Numbered from the stretch's first letter, positions 8,191 through 17,915 are shown. The stretch is DNA of 64,000 nt from Actinomycetota bacterium (GCA_020160805.1 JAIUPO010000018.1:1-64000); one strand, 5' to 3'. The notes: generated by a model not told the origin, from the letters alone. Made by a program: numbers and translations.

Positions 8191-9393
8191 ATGTCCCGGC
8201 TCCAGACCACGGAAAACCTGACCGAGGAGCAGCAGGAGCTGCTGAAGCTGGTGAGGCAGTTCGTCGACGAGCAGATCATCCCGGTCGCGACCGAGTTGGA
8301 GCACAAGGACGAATACCCGACGCAGATCGTCGAGGGTATGAAGGAGATGGGGATCTTCGGGCTGATGATCCCGGAGGAGTATGGCGGGCTCGGCGAGTCC
8401 CTGCTGACCTATGCGCTGTGCGTCGAGGAGATCGCGCGCGGCTGGATGTCGGTCTCGGGCATCATCAACACCCACTTCATCGTCGCCTACATGATCCTGC
8501 AGCACGGCACCCAGGAGCAGAAGGACCACTACCTGCCGAGGATGGCGACCGGTGAGATCCGCGGCGCCTTTTCGATGAGCGAACCGGCGCTCGGTTCCGA
8601 TGTCAGCGCGATCACGACCAAGGCCGTGCGTCAGGGTGAGAGCGACGAATGGGTCATCACCGGCCAAAAGATGTGGCTGACCAATGGCGGGTCGGCCAAT
8701 CTCGTCGCCGTGCTCGTCAAGACCGACCTCGGCGCCGACTCGGTCTATCGCAATATGACGACCTTCCTCATCGACAAGGAGTCCGGCTTCGGCGAGACGG
8801 CCCAGGGCGTCACGGTGCCCGGGAAGATCGAGAAGATGGGCTACAAGGGCGTCGACACGACCGAGTTGATCTTCGACGGGCACCGGACGAGCACCGCGAA
8901 AATCCTTGGGGGAGAGCCCGGTAAGGGCTTTTACCAGATGATGGACGGCGTCGAGGTGGGTCGGGTCAATGTCGCCGCCCGCGCGTGCGGCCTCTCCCGC
9001 CGCGCGTTCGAGCTGGGCATCGCCTATGCCCAGCAGCGCTCGACCTTCGGCAAGAAGATCGCCGAGCACCAGGGCATCCTGTTCCGCCTCGCCGATATGG
9101 CGACCAAGGTCGAGGCGAGCCACCAGATGATGGTCAAGGCGGCCCGCCTGAAGGACTCGGGTCAGCGCAACGACCTTGAGGCCGGGATGGCGAAATATCT
9201 CGCCGCCGAGAACTGCGCCGATGTCGTCGAGCAGTCCTTCCGCATCCACGGCGGCTATGGCTACTCCAAGGAGTACGAGATCGAGCGCCTCTACCGCGAG
9301 GCGCCGATGCTGCTCATCGGCGAAGGCACGGCCGAAATCCAGAAGATGATCATTGGCCGACGACTGCTAGAGGACTACAAGCTCAAGGGCTGA
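8191..9393 (+). CDS. Acyl-CoA dehydrogenase
   Basis: The 400-residue FAD enzyme shows the family signatures: MSEPALGSDVSAITT (first signature), QKMWLTNGGSAN, QQRSTFGKKIAEHQGI, FRIHGGYGYSKEYEIERL, and the active-site GEGTAEIQKMII with the catalytic Glu. It would catalyse alpha,beta-dehydrogenation of an acyl-CoA, passing electrons to ETF. The ATG at 8191 has AAGGTGG 10 nt upstream. It is monocistronic here and chain-length specificity cannot be assigned. Confidence 0.92.
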   Translation: MSRLQTTENLTEEQQELLKLVRQFVDEQIIPVATELEHKDEYPTQIVEGMKEMGIFGLMIPEEYGGLGESLLTYALCVEEIARGWMSVSGIINTHFIVAYMILQHGTQEQKDHYLPRMATGEIRGAFSMSEPALGSDVSAITTKAVRQGESDEWVITGQKMWLTNGGSANLVAVLVKTDLGADSVYRNMTTFLIDKESGFGETAQGVTVPGKIEKMGYKGVDTTELIFDGHRTSTAKILGGEPGKGFYQMMDGVEVGRVNVAARACGLSRRAFELGIAYAQQRSTFGKKIAEHQGILFRLADMATKVEASHQMMVKAARLKDSGQRNDLEAGMAKYLAAENCADVVEQSFRIHGGYGYSKEYEIERLYREAPMLLIGEGTAEIQKMIIGRRLLEDYKLKG

Positions 9394-9462
9394 CCGGGCC
9401 ATCTGTTAGGGGCCCCGGGATGGTGCGGCGGCACCGGCCGCACAGGCATACGATGTGCGCTT

Positions 9463-11403
9463 GTGACTGAGGTCGCCAGCGTGCAGCCTGCCCCCGCCGT
9501 CCCTGCCGGCGAACCCGATTCGACACACCCCCACGGTCCCGGGTGGACCCTCGTGCTCGCGGCCCTGGGCGTTGTCTTTGGGGATATCGGCACCAGCCCG
9601 CTCTATGCGATGCAAACCGTCTTCACGATCGACGACGGCCTGGTGAAGCCGACATCCGAGAACGTCTATGGCGTCATCTCGATGACCTTCTGGGCGATCC
9701 TGCTGATCGTCTCCCTGAAGCAACTGATGTTCATCCTGCGCGCGGACAATGACGGCGAAGGCGGCATCCTGTCGCTTGCCTATCTCACGCGCGGGGCCGT
9801 CAAACCGGGCAGCCGCCGGTTCTCGCTCGTCATGCTGCTCGGCGTCTTCGGGGCCTCGCTTTTCTTCGGCGACTCCCTCATCACCCCGGCCATCTCGGTC
9901 CTGTCGGCGGTCGAAGGGCTGAAGGTGCCGGCGCCGGGCCTGGCCGAATACGTCCTGCCGATCGGCGTGGCGATCATCGTGGGCCTGTTTGCGGTGCAGC
10001 GCTTCGGCACTCACCTGGTTGGTCGCTTCTTCGGCCCGGTCATGATCGTGTGGTTCCTCACCCTGGCCGCCCTCGGCATCCCGCACATCATCGCTGACCC
10101 GCACGTCCTCGGCGCCCTGTCACCGCACCACGCCGTCGACTTCGCCTTCCGCCACCCCTTCATCGCCTTCATTGCGATGGGCGCCGTCGTGCTCGCCGTG
10201 ACCGGCGCCGAGGCGTTGTATGCGGACATGGGCCACTTCGGGCGGGTCCCGATCGTGCGCGCCTGGTTCTTCCTCGTCTTTCCGTGCCTGACGATCAACT
10301 ACCTCGGGCAGGCCCAGCAGATCCTGCACCACCCCGAAACCGCCACCTCGCCCTTCTTCCACCTCGCCCCGGATTGGCTGAGCATCCCGCTCGTCATCCT
10401 GGCTACCCTGGCGACGATCATCGCCAGCCAGGCCGTCATCTCTGGCGCGTATTCCGTTGCGCGCCAGGCGGAACGGCTCGGCTACCTGCCCCGCCTGACG
10501 GTGCGGCATACCTCCGAGCACGAGAGCGGACAGATCTATATCCCTGTCGTGAACTGGTTGCTCTTCGCCGGGGTCATCGGGTTGATGGTCTTTTTCCAGG
10601 CCTCCGAAAAACTCGCCACGGCCTATGGCGTCGCCGTGACCATGGACCTGATGCTCACGACGACGCTCTTTTGCGTGTATGCCGGCGCGAAGCTGAAATG
10701 GGCACGCTGGCAGACCCTCGCGTTCGCGCTGGTCTTCGGCCTGATCGAGTTCAACTTCTTCGCCGGCAACGTCGCGAAGGTTCTACACGGCGGCTGGTTG
10801 CCCCTGCTCGTCGCCGGGGCCCTATGCACTGTCATGCTCACGTGGCGCCGCGGGCAGCACCTGGTCACGGAGCGGCGCACGAAACTCGAGGGCCCCCTGC
10901 TGCCCTACCTCGACGTCCTGCACTCGGCCGAACTTGCGCATGTCCCCGGCACGGCGATCTTCTTGCACCCCAACGCTGAAACCACCCCGCTCGCCCTGCG
11001 CGAGAACGCCGACTTTAACCGGGTCATCCACTCCAGCGTCGTCATCGTCTCGACCAAGGTAAGCAATGTCCCGCATGTGGCGCCGGAGCGTCGGGTCACG
11101 ATGGACGACCTCGGCGATCCCTACGACCACATCACGCATGTCACCTTGCATTTCGGCTTCCAGGACGACCAGGACGTCCCCGCAGGCCTGGCGCTCGCCG
11201 TTGAGCAGGGGCTCGACGCGAGCTTGGACGATGCGGTCTATTTCGTCTCGCGGATCACCGTGCACCGCTCCGATCGGCCGGGTATGGCGCAGTGGCGCAA
11301 GCGCCTCTTCGTTGGCCTCGCGCACAATGCGGCCACCCCGGTGGAGTACTTCCGCCTCCCGATCGGGCGCACCGTGGTGATGGGAGCCCAGGTTCGCTTC
11401 TGA
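9463..11403 (+). CDS. kup: Potassium uptake protein Kup
   Basis: The 646-residue protein has the Kup/HAK signature: LGVVFGDIGTSPLYAMQTVF at the first helix, NDGEGGILSLAYL, and FGDSLITPAISVLSAVEGL, followed by about 12 transmembrane helices to about residue 470 and a cytoplasmic C-terminal domain. It is a K+/H+ symporter of the cell membrane. The GTG at 9463 follows TACGAT by 8 nt, with no Shine-Dalgarno, so the mRNA is probably leaderless and a 5' riboswitch is unlikely. No partner genes are adjacent. Confidence 0.95.
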   Translation: MTEVASVQPAPAVPAGEPDSTHPHGPGWTLVLAALGVVFGDIGTSPLYAMQTVFTIDDGLVKPTSENVYGVISMTFWAILLIVSLKQLMFILRADNDGEGGILSLAYLTRGAVKPGSRRFSLVMLLGVFGASLFFGDSLITPAISVLSAVEGLKVPAPGLAEYVLPIGVAIIVGLFAVQRFGTHLVGRFFGPVMIVWFLTLAALGIPHIIADPHVLGALSPHHAVDFAFRHPFIAFIAMGAVVLAVTGAEALYADMGHFGRVPIVRAWFFLVFPCLTINYLGQAQQILHHPETATSPFFHLAPDWLSIPLVILATLATIIASQAVISGAYSVARQAERLGYLPRLTVRHTSEHESGQIYIPVVNWLLFAGVIGLMVFFQASEKLATAYGVAVTMDLMLTTTLFCVYAGAKLKWARWQTLAFALVFGLIEFNFFAGNVAKVLHGGWLPLLVAGALCTVMLTWRRGQHLVTERRTKLEGPLLPYLDVLHSAELAHVPGTAIFLHPNAETTPLALRENADFNRVIHSSVVIVSTKVSNVPHVAPERRVTMDDLGDPYDHITHVTLHFGFQDDQDVPAGLALAVEQGLDASLDDAVYFVSRITVHRSDRPGMAQWRKRLFVGLAHNAATPVEYFRLPIGRTVVMGAQVRF

Positions 11404-11447
11404 GCCGCATCCAGCAAACGTCCAGCGGGGATTGAGACACTGTCGGT

Positions 11448-12125
11448 ATGACGACGCAACCGCTGGGTGCCCGCAGCCCCTTGGGCCAAGGTGCTTTCAA
11501 GTTGGACTACCCCATGTCGCTCGGGGTCTTCGAGACCTATCCCGAGGCGCAGAAGGCGGTGGATTACCTCTCTGACAACGGTTTTCCCGTCCAGAACGTC
11601 CTCATCGTCGGCACCGACCTCAAGCAGGTCGAGCGGGTCACGGGGCGATTGACGCGCAGCCGGGTGATGATGGGCGGCGCTCTGTCCGGAGCGTGGTTGG
11701 GTGCCTTCGTTGGCTTGATTTTCTCGCTCTTCGAGGAGGGCGAGACGCTGCTGCGGATCCTGTCGACCGTCGTCTTCGGTGCGATCTTCGGCCTGGTCTG
11801 GTCACTGGTGGGCTATGCCCTGACCAAGGGGCAGCGCGATTTCACCTCCGTCAGCCAAGTCGTCGCGACCCGCTATGAGGTGCTCACCGAGCACAAGTTC
11901 GTGCAGCAGGGCCGCGAGTTGCTGGCGAAGATGGACCCCATGAAGGCCGCTCAGGCGGCCGTCGCTGAGGCCCAGGCCCGGGCGTATGCCGAGGCGCAGG
12001 CCGCGCAGCTCCGCCCGACGGGTGCCCCGGCCCCTTCGCCGGTTCCGCCCGCACCGATGCCGCCGTCCCCGAATCAGCCGTCGGAAACTTCGCATAGCGT
12101 TCCGCCGGCTGGCCCGTCGGCGTAG
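11448..12125 (+). CDS. Membrane protein with general-stress-protein-17M (YflT-like) domain
   Basis: The 225-residue protein has an N-terminal alpha/beta domain (about 25-75, LGVFETYPEAQKAVDYLSDN and VLIVGTDL) typical of the general stress protein 17M family. Two adjacent hydrophobic segments follow (about 76-93 and 101-122), and the C-terminus is Ala/Pro-rich and probably disordered. It likely sits in the membrane with the fold in the cytoplasm; function unknown. The ATG at 11448 follows GACACT by 6 nt, consistent with a leaderless mRNA. Confidence 0.8.
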   Translation: MTTQPLGARSPLGQGAFKLDYPMSLGVFETYPEAQKAVDYLSDNGFPVQNVLIVGTDLKQVERVTGRLTRSRVMMGGALSGAWLGAFVGLIFSLFEEGETLLRILSTVVFGAIFGLVWSLVGYALTKGQRDFTSVSQVVATRYEVLTEHKFVQQGRELLAKMDPMKAAQAAVAEAQARAYAEAQAAQLRPTGAPAPSPVPPAPMPPSPNQPSETSHSVPPAGPSA

Positions 12126-12134
12126 ATTCACGCC

Positions 12135-12872
12135 ATGCCGCAGCAGCCGACCCCGCAACTGTCCGAACTCGCCGAGGACTTCGCCACCGTCTTGTGCGTC
12201 GTCGCCCACCCCGACGACATCGAGTACGGCACCTGTGCCGCGGTGGCCAAATGGACGGCCGCTGGCAAGTCGGTCACCTACTGGCTCGCCACGCGCGGAG
12301 AGGCGGGCATCGACACGCTCGCACCGGCGCAGGCCGGTCCGCTGCGCGAGGCTGAGGAGATCGCCTCCGCGGCAGTCGTCGGCGTCGACACGGTGATCTT
12401 TGGGGACCACCGCGATGGTGTCGTGGAATATGGCCTGGACCTGCGCCGCGATATCGCGCGCGAGATCCGGCGCCGCCGGCCGGAGCTGGTGATCACCGGG
12501 TCATATGGCCATCGCTTCGTCGGCGGCATGATCAACCAGGCCGATCACCGGGCCGTGGGATTGGCCTGCCAGGATGCCGTGGCCGACGCCGGCAACCGGT
12601 GGATCTTCCCTGAACTCCTCGACGAAGGCTTGGACCCGCACCATGTTGGCCTCTTGGCTTTCGCCGGCGCCGCGGAGCCCACGCAGTTCGTAGACGTCAC
12701 GGGCCACTTCGGTGCCGCGGTCGCCTCGCTGGAGGAGCATCGGGCCTACAACGATGCGCTGCCCGACAGCTTCCCCAAGCCGCCCGAGCTGCTCGGGTGG
12801 ATCCTTGGCGGCGGTGGGCAACAGGCCGGAGTCGAGCACGCGCTGCTACTGGACGTCGTCGAACGGCGCTGA
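12135..12872 (+). CDS. PIG-L family deacetylase (LmbE-like)
   Basis: The 245-residue protein has the zinc-binding AHPDDIEYGTCAAVAKW motif (about 22-38) and a later His-containing region (HHVGLLAF), the hallmarks of the GlcNAc-PI/mycothiol-type N-deacetylase family. In mycothiol producers the family includes MshB and Mca; this one is more like the general PIG-L group, so the substrate is open. The ATG at 12135 follows TAGATT by 6 nt (leaderless pattern). It starts 10 bp after the preceding gene and converges on the GH66 gene. Confidence 0.85.
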   Translation: MPQQPTPQLSELAEDFATVLCVVAHPDDIEYGTCAAVAKWTAAGKSVTYWLATRGEAGIDTLAPAQAGPLREAEEIASAAVVGVDTVIFGDHRDGVVEYGLDLRRDIAREIRRRRPELVITGSYGHRFVGGMINQADHRAVGLACQDAVADAGNRWIFPELLDEGLDPHHVGLLAFAGAAEPTQFVDVTGHFGAAVASLEEHRAYNDALPDSFPKPPELLGWILGGGGQQAGVEHALLLDVVERR

Positions 12873-12875
12873 AGT

Positions 12876-14501
12876 TCAACGGCTTTCGATCCACACCAAC
12901 TGCCAGGTGCGCAGCGGCGGCAGGGCGATTTCGGCATGGGAGCCGACGGAGACGACCCCTTCCAGCCGCTCAAGGCAACCGGCGGCGTCGGGGTCGGCAC
13001 TCCATACCCGAACCGGTTCCGGCCCGACCCGGCGCACGCGCAGGGTCAGGGGGCCAGGATCGGCTGGCGCCGGATGCGCGCTGTCCCGCAGCGGATCGGT
13101 GACGGCCAAGAGATTGATCAGGTGCACGACCAGGCCGGCCGGAGTCTCGACCACGCGCCGCCAGATCGTCCCCTCGTCAGCCTGCCCACCGATGGGCGTT
13201 TGCGAGCCCCGCACCTCGACGTCGTCGTTGTAGGCGCCGGCATAGGCACCGGTCACGTCGGCCACATCGGCGCCGGTCAGCAGGTCGGCGTGCGCAAGCT
13301 GGAAGTCGGCATAGCGCGTGAGGACTTCGCGCAGCGCCGGCCCGGCGGGCTGGTTGCGCGGGTAGTACGGATCGACGAGAACCCGCCCATCTTCGCCGGC
13401 GAGGAGCACGGTCGCGCCATGACTGTAGGCGGCAGCGAGCTCCAGCCGCACCCCCTCCGCAGCCTCGGCCTCGTCGGCTCCAGCCACCGCGCTGGGGTAT
13501 GCCGCGAGCACCACCGGCCGGTCTGGCGCGAGATCACGGGCGCTCGTTGCGAGCCGGGCCAGATCGCCCAGCCGGTCGTGCGGCGACCAGACCTCGATAT
13601 AGGTCGTGTCCACCGGCGCCTGCGTTGCCGTCGCACGCGTGGGAAAGTCGTTGACGTTATTGAAGATCAGCGTCGCGTCGGGAACCGCATCCCGAACGCC
13701 GTTCAGCATCGTGACGAAGGATTCCGCGACATCGACCCGCCTGCCGTCGGGTGTCACGGCGAGCTTGGGCCAGCCGTACTGGTCGAGATGGAAGCCGTCG
13801 AAGCCGACGCTCTCTCGCGCCGCTCGCAGCATGGACCCCAGGTGAACCAGCCAATCGGGCGCCGCCGGGTCGATCACCTGGAGGAAGTCGCCGAGGCCGT
13901 ATGCCGTGCCCTCCGCGTCCAGGAGCGCGCGGTGCTCCCAGGCGGGCCAGTCTTCGACGCCGATGCCATAGACCGCGGCGTAGCCGATGGCGTCGACCCG
14001 GATCTCGTGCAGGGCCTCGATCAGCGCGCGCACGGTGGCGAGGTCGACGGGATTGCCGAGCGGATCGGCATACGACTCCCCAGCGCCCATGAGGTCGGCG
14101 TGGCGAAAGGCCCAGTCGTAGAACTGGATTGTCGTCAGGTGCTGCGCACGCGCCCAGTCGAGGACCCCGGACAGATCGCGCCCGCGCTCGTATGCCGCCA
14201 CGAAGCCATAGCGGGTCGCGCTCGGGCCAGCGTCGCGAACCTCAACCGCCGTGCGCGCCAAGACCTGGCCGTCGGCTGCGCACAGCTCCACCGCATGGCC
14301 ACCGAGACCGAGGCCATCTGCTCCGGCAGGGGAGAGTGTGACGACGCCCTCGCCCTCGACTCTCACCGATCCGGAGAGCCGCGCGAGACGGTGGCTGCGC
14401 AGCACCAGCCCGTCAGGGCGGGTCTCCTCGAGCCCTCGGACCTCGATCTCGACGGGGGAGTGGGCGGCATACCACGCGCGGCACGGAAGGAGGGTCACCA
14501 C
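12876..14501 (-). CDS. Glycoside hydrolase family 66 (dextranase-like), intracellular
   Basis: The 541-residue protein has GH66 features: RYGFVAAYERGRDLSGVLDW, TIQFYDWAFRHADLMGAGESY, and GFDGFHLDQYGWPKL with the presumed nucleophile Asp240. YIEVWSPHDRLGDLA has the presumed acid/base Glu303, and a C-terminal beta domain follows. GH66 enzymes cleave alpha-1,6-glucans or form cycloisomaltooligosaccharides. There is no signal peptide, so it should act on imported oligosaccharides. It lies just after the terminator of the adjacent alpha-glucoside-type ABC genes on the same strand. The GTG at 14501 is 6 nt after TAGCGT (leaderless pattern). Confidence 0.85.
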   Translation of the reverse strand: MVTLLPCRAWYAAHSPVEIEVRGLEETRPDGLVLRSHRLARLSGSVRVEGEGVVTLSPAGADGLGLGGHAVELCAADGQVLARTAVEVRDAGPSATRYGFVAAYERGRDLSGVLDWARAQHLTTIQFYDWAFRHADLMGAGESYADPLGNPVDLATVRALIEALHEIRVDAIGYAAVYGIGVEDWPAWEHRALLDAEGTAYGLGDFLQVIDPAAPDWLVHLGSMLRAARESVGFDGFHLDQYGWPKLAVTPDGRRVDVAESFVTMLNGVRDAVPDATLIFNNVNDFPTRATATQAPVDTTYIEVWSPHDRLGDLARLATSARDLAPDRPVVLAAYPSAVAGADEAEAAEGVRLELAAAYSHGATVLLAGEDGRVLVDPYYPRNQPAGPALREVLTRYADFQLAHADLLTGADVADVTGAYAGAYNDDVEVRGSQTPIGGQADEGTIWRRVVETPAGLVVHLINLLAVTDPLRDSAHPAPADPGPLTLRVRRVGPEPVRVWSADPDAAGCLERLEGVVSVGSHAEIALPPLRTWQLVWIESR

Positions 14502-14540
14502 AGCCGAACGCTACTGCACGGAGAGGGGCGGCATACGCAC

Positions 14541-14573
14541 AGCGGCCCGCCTCCGGGGTGGAGGCGGGCCGCT
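14541..14573 (-). terminator. Stem-loop terminator of the sugar ABC operon
   Basis: A perfect 14-bp stem (AGCGGCCCGCCTCC and its complement) with a 5-nt loop lies 20 bp beyond the end of the permease gene at 14593 and before the GH66 start. There is no T-tract. Confidence 0.75.
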
Positions 14574-14592
14574 GGAGGAGCGCTGGGCTGGA

Positions 14593-15525
14593 TCAGCCCT
14601 TGACAGCACCCGAGGTCATCCCCCGGATGAAGAAGCGCTGCAAGGAGAGGAAGACCAGGATCGGGACGATGATCGTCACGAAACCGGCCGCCGGGATGAG
14701 CTCCCGGCCCTGGCCGGTCTGGCCCTGCAGACCCTGAAGGGCGACGGTGAGGATGGTGTTGTCGCCGCGACCGAGGAAGATCAGGGCGACCAGCAGGTCG
14801 TTCCACACCCACAGGAACTGGAAGATCGCGAAGGACGCCAGTGCCGGTGTGCTCATCGGGATGATGAGCTTCCAGAAGGTCGTGAAGTGGCTCGCGCCGT
14901 CGATCTTCGCCGACTCGATGACGGCCTTGGGCAGGCCCGCCATGTAGTTGCGCAAGATGTACACGGCCAGCGGCATACCGAAGCCGATATGTGCCAGCCA
15001 GACGGCCGCGAAGGTGTTGTTCATCCCCAGCGTGCCGTAGAGCTTCAGCAGCGGCACCAGGGCCACCTGGTTCGGCACGACGAGCAGCGCCACGATGATG
15101 ATGAACATGATGTCCCGGCCGCGCCACTCCATGAAGGTGAAGGCATAGGCCGCGAAGGCGGCGATGAGGATCGGGATGACCGTCGCCGGCACCGTGACGA
15201 TGAAGGAGTTGATGAAGGCCTTGCCCATATTGGTGCCCGAGGCGTTGTCGCCGAGCACCTGGGTGTAGTTGTTCAACGTCCACACAGTGGAGTCGAACGG
15301 ATTCTTGATGATGCTCCACCAGCCCGAACTGAATTGCGCGTCGCGGGAGCGGAAAGAGTTGATGAGCAGGCCGAGGACCGGCATCAGCCACAGGAAGCAC
15401 AAGACGCTCAGGCCGATCTTGACGGCCCAGCTTGCCTTGCCGCTGGCTTCACCTTCCTTGCTGACCTTGAGGATCTGCGGGTCTTCGGCAGGGGTGCCGG
15501 TGCCCGGCTGAATCGCGGTGGTCAT
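14593..15525 (-). CDS. Sugar ABC transporter permease, MalG/AglG type
   Basis: The 310-residue inner-membrane protein has six predicted helices and the EAA loop ESAKIDGASHFTTFWKLIIP that docks the ATPase. The RNYMAGLPKAVIESAKIDGA context and periplasmic loop layout match CUT1 family second permeases. The ATG overlaps the stop of the upstream permease gene by 4 nt (ATGA), showing coupling. No ATPase gene is in the locus, so a shared MsmK/MalK-type ATPase elsewhere is presumed. The cargo is probably alpha-glucosides or isomalto-oligosaccharides, from the binding-protein type and the GH66 neighbour. Confidence 0.9.
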   Translation of the reverse strand: MTTAIQPGTGTPAEDPQILKVSKEGEASGKASWAVKIGLSVLCFLWLMPVLGLLINSFRSRDAQFSSGWWSIIKNPFDSTVWTLNNYTQVLGDNASGTNMGKAFINSFIVTVPATVIPILIAAFAAYAFTFMEWRGRDIMFIIIVALLVVPNQVALVPLLKLYGTLGMNNTFAAVWLAHIGFGMPLAVYILRNYMAGLPKAVIESAKIDGASHFTTFWKLIIPMSTPALASFAIFQFLWVWNDLLVALIFLGRGDNTILTVALQGLQGQTGQGRELIPAAGFVTIIVPILVFLSLQRFFIRGMTSGAVKG

Positions 15526-16505
15526 CGGTTGGCCTCCTCAGCCCGGAAGTGGCGGACCTGGTAGACCAGGACCGGGATGATGGCGATCATCAGCAGCACG
15601 ACGATGGCTGACGCGTAGCCGGCGTTGCCGTTTGTGAACAGCTCGTTGTAGAAGCGGCGGCCGATGACATCGGTATTGAAGCCACCATTGGTCGTCACAT
15701 AAACGATGTCGAAGATCTTCATGACACCGATGAGGACCGTGATGAAGACCGTCAGGACGGTGCCCCACACCTGCGGCAAGATGATGCTGAAGAAGATCCG
15801 CTTCTCGCCCGCGCCGTCGATGCGGCCGGCCTCGACGGTGTCCTCCGGCACGGCCTTGATGGCGGCGGAGAGCAGGACCATGGAGTAGCCGACCTGGGTC
15901 CAGATGAAGATGATCATCAGCAGGATCGAGTTGAAATGCAGCTTTTCGACGCCATACCAAAAGACCGGATCGCGGCCGAACCACTCGCGCATCGCGTTGA
16001 AAAGACCGGTCTGCGGGGTGCCGACCGGTTGGTACTCGTAGATCGCCCGCCAGATGGTTGCCGCGCCGACCATGGAGATCGCCATCGGCAAGAAGATGAT
16101 CGTCTTGGACAGCTTCTCGCCGCGCGGCTTGAGCCGGTCTGCCAACGTGGCGACCCCGAGACCGAGGATCACGCACATTGCCGGCACGATGATGATCCAC
16201 AGCAGGTTGTTGAAGAGGACCTGTAGGAAGCTCGAGTCGGTCAGGATGTCTGTGTAGTTCTTGAACCCGACATATGCCGTCGAGGTCTCGTTCGCGAACG
16301 AGTATTGAATGGTCACGACGGCCGGATAGATCAGATAGACACCGATCGCGAGGATCGCCGGGCCGGCGAAGGCCCACGGCTTAAGCCGGTCCTCCCACTT
16401 GCCGCCGACCGATTCGACGAGCTTGTTGAGGATGTAAAAGATGATCATGGCGCCACCGATGCCGCCGATGATCGCGATGACTGCGTTGAGAATCTTCAGT
16501 GCCAC
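15522..16505 (-). CDS. Sugar ABC transporter permease, MalF/AglF type
   Basis: The 327-residue protein has an N-terminal helix and a further set of membrane helices with the EAA motif EAGRIDGAGEKRIFFSIILP, and TNGGFNTDVI typical of AglF-like permeases. The GTG at 16505 has GGAG 9 nt upstream. It follows the binding-protein gene after a stem-loop (16546-16588) that probably lowers permease relative to binding-protein expression. It is coupled to the MalG-type gene. Confidence 0.9.
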   Translation of the reverse strand: MALKILNAVIAIIGGIGGAMIIFYILNKLVESVGGKWEDRLKPWAFAGPAILAIGVYLIYPAVVTIQYSFANETSTAYVGFKNYTDILTDSSFLQVLFNNLLWIIIVPAMCVILGLGVATLADRLKPRGEKLSKTIIFLPMAISMVGAATIWRAIYEYQPVGTPQTGLFNAMREWFGRDPVFWYGVEKLHFNSILLMIIFIWTQVGYSMVLLSAAIKAVPEDTVEAGRIDGAGEKRIFFSIILPQVWGTVLTVFITVLIGVMKIFDIVYVTTNGGFNTDVIGRRFYNELFTNGNAGYASAIVVLLMIAIIPVLVYQVRHFRAEEANR

Positions 16506-16545
16506 GCCCGTGCTCCTTTCCTTGCGTTGAGGGGGCTAACCACGA

Positions 16546-16588
16546 GGGCGCCGAGGCCGGGCTGAATCCGTGCCCGACCCCGGCGCCC
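16546..16588 (-). terminator. Intercistronic stem-loop between binding protein and permeases
   Basis: Two 17-nt arms (16546-16562 and 16572-16588) pair with two mismatches around a 9-nt loop, giving a GC-rich hairpin just after the binding-protein stop (16596). Such partial terminators or mRNA-stabilising hairpins are usual after the binding-protein gene in sugar ABC operons. Confidence 0.7.
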
Positions 16589-16595
16589 TGCAAGA

Positions 16596-17915
16596 TCAGC
16601 TAGCGGCCGGGAAGCTCTTGTCGATGTTCGCGAGCATGGTCGCCTCGTCCACCTGGCCGTTGAGCCACTTGACGGGCTCAGTCCAGAAGGTTCCGGCACC
16701 CACCTTGGCGGGCATCAGGTCGGAGCCGTCGAAGCGCGCGGCGGACGACTTGTAGAGAACGTCGGCAGCGATCGTCTGCAGGGTCTTGCTCGGGTAGAGC
16801 GTGACATCGAAGCTCTTGTGCGGGGAGAAGTAGCCCGCCTTGCCGACCTCGACGCCATTGTCCTTGCTGGCGATGAAGTTGCGCAGGGCGAGAGTGTTCT
16901 TGTCGTTGTTGAAGGCGGCCGCGAGGTCGCCACCGACGAGAACCGGGTTGTTTCCGGCCTCCTTGGGCGGGAACGCTGCGACGCCGACCTTGGTGTCGAG
17001 CTGCGCCAGGACGTCGTCCGGGAAGCCACCCTTGCCGGCGATGAAGGTTGCCTGCTTGAAGAGGTAGCAGCCGGGCGGGGACTTGAAGAGGGCGTTGCCA
17101 CCGGTCTGGAAGTTTGTCGCGGTGATGGCCTTGGTGCCGCCGAGGACATTGCCCTCCGTGAAGGCGATGGTTTGGAAGTAGTCGAAGGCTTCCTTGACCT
17201 TGGGGTCGGAGAACTTCATGGTCCCCTTGACCCACTGGTCGTAGCCCTCGGGGCCGGCGGTGCGCAGGACGAGGTCCTCGATCCAGTCGGTGATCGGCCA
17301 GCCGGTCGCCTGTCCGGATTCGGCCGCGATGCACCACGGGGTCTTCCCGGCGGTGCGGAGGGCGTCGGTGACCTTCAGCAGCTCGTCCATCGTGGTCGGG
17401 AAGGTCTGGCCGGTCTCCTTCCAGGCGGCCTGGTCGTACCACAGCAGCGACTTGACGGAGACGGCGGACGGCAGGCCGTAGACCTTGCCATCGCAGGTGC
17501 CGGACTCGACGAAGCCGGGGACCACGGTCTCCTTCGTCGTGGTGACGGTCGCATCGTCATACGCGAGCACCTTGCCCTGCTTGGCGAGGTCGCACATAAC
17601 GCCGGGCTGCGGGAACAGGCCCACGTCCGGGGGCGTGCCGCCAGCGACGCGGGTCTTGATCTCGGTGTCCCAGGAACCGGCCTTGGTGTACTTGACCTTG
17701 AAGCCGTTCTTGCTCGCGAAGGCATCGAGGTCCTTCTTGAACGCGACTTCCTGCTCGTTGCCGAAGCCGTACATCACCTCGACCTCGGCCTTGCCCGGTC
17801 CCTCAGCGGCCGTGGTCGCGGTCCCGGTCGAGGTGCCGCCGCCGCCGAGACAGCCGGCGGTCATCGCCACCGCGCTGAAGGCCACACCGGCCGTGATGAA
17901 GCGTCTTGCGCCCAT
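16596..17915 (-). CDS. Sugar-binding lipoprotein, AglE-like
   Basis: The 439-residue protein has a lipoprotein signal (ARRFITAGVAFSAVAMTAGC; lipobox TAGC) and the extracellular solute-binding family 1 fold. VMYGFGNEQEVAFKKDLDAF, VAGGTPPDVGLFPQPGVMCD and LPSAVSVKSLLWYD resemble alpha-glucoside-binding AglE proteins. It captures sugar outside the membrane for the two permeases. The ATG at 17915 has AAGGAG 10 nt upstream; a longer reading to 17969 would precede the signal peptide and is rejected. It is first in the operon, with an upstream promoter and LacI-like site. Confidence 0.9.
   Translation of the reverse strand: MGARRFITAGVAFSAVAMTAGCLGGGGTSTGTATTAAEGPGKAEVEVMYGFGNEQEVAFKKDLDAFASKNGFKVKYTKAGSWDTEIKTRVAGGTPPDVGLFPQPGVMCDLAKQGKVLAYDDATVTTTKETVVPGFVESGTCDGKVYGLPSAVSVKSLLWYDQAAWKETGQTFPTTMDELLKVTDALRTAGKTPWCIAAESGQATGWPITDWIEDLVLRTAGPEGYDQWVKGTMKFSDPKVKEAFDYFQTIAFTEGNVLGGTKAITATNFQTGGNALFKSPPGCYLFKQATFIAGKGGFPDDVLAQLDTKVGVAAFPPKEAGNNPVLVGGDLAAAFNNDKNTLALRNFIASKDNGVEVGKAGYFSPHKSFDVTLYPSKTLQTIAADVLYKSSAARFDGSDLMPAKVGAGTFWTEPVKWLNGQVDEATMLANIDKSFPAAS

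Noticed and set aside
14541-14573. Possible riboswitch before the GH66 gene
   Set aside because: It is a simple perfect stem with a 5-nt loop, best explained as the terminator of the upstream ABC operon.
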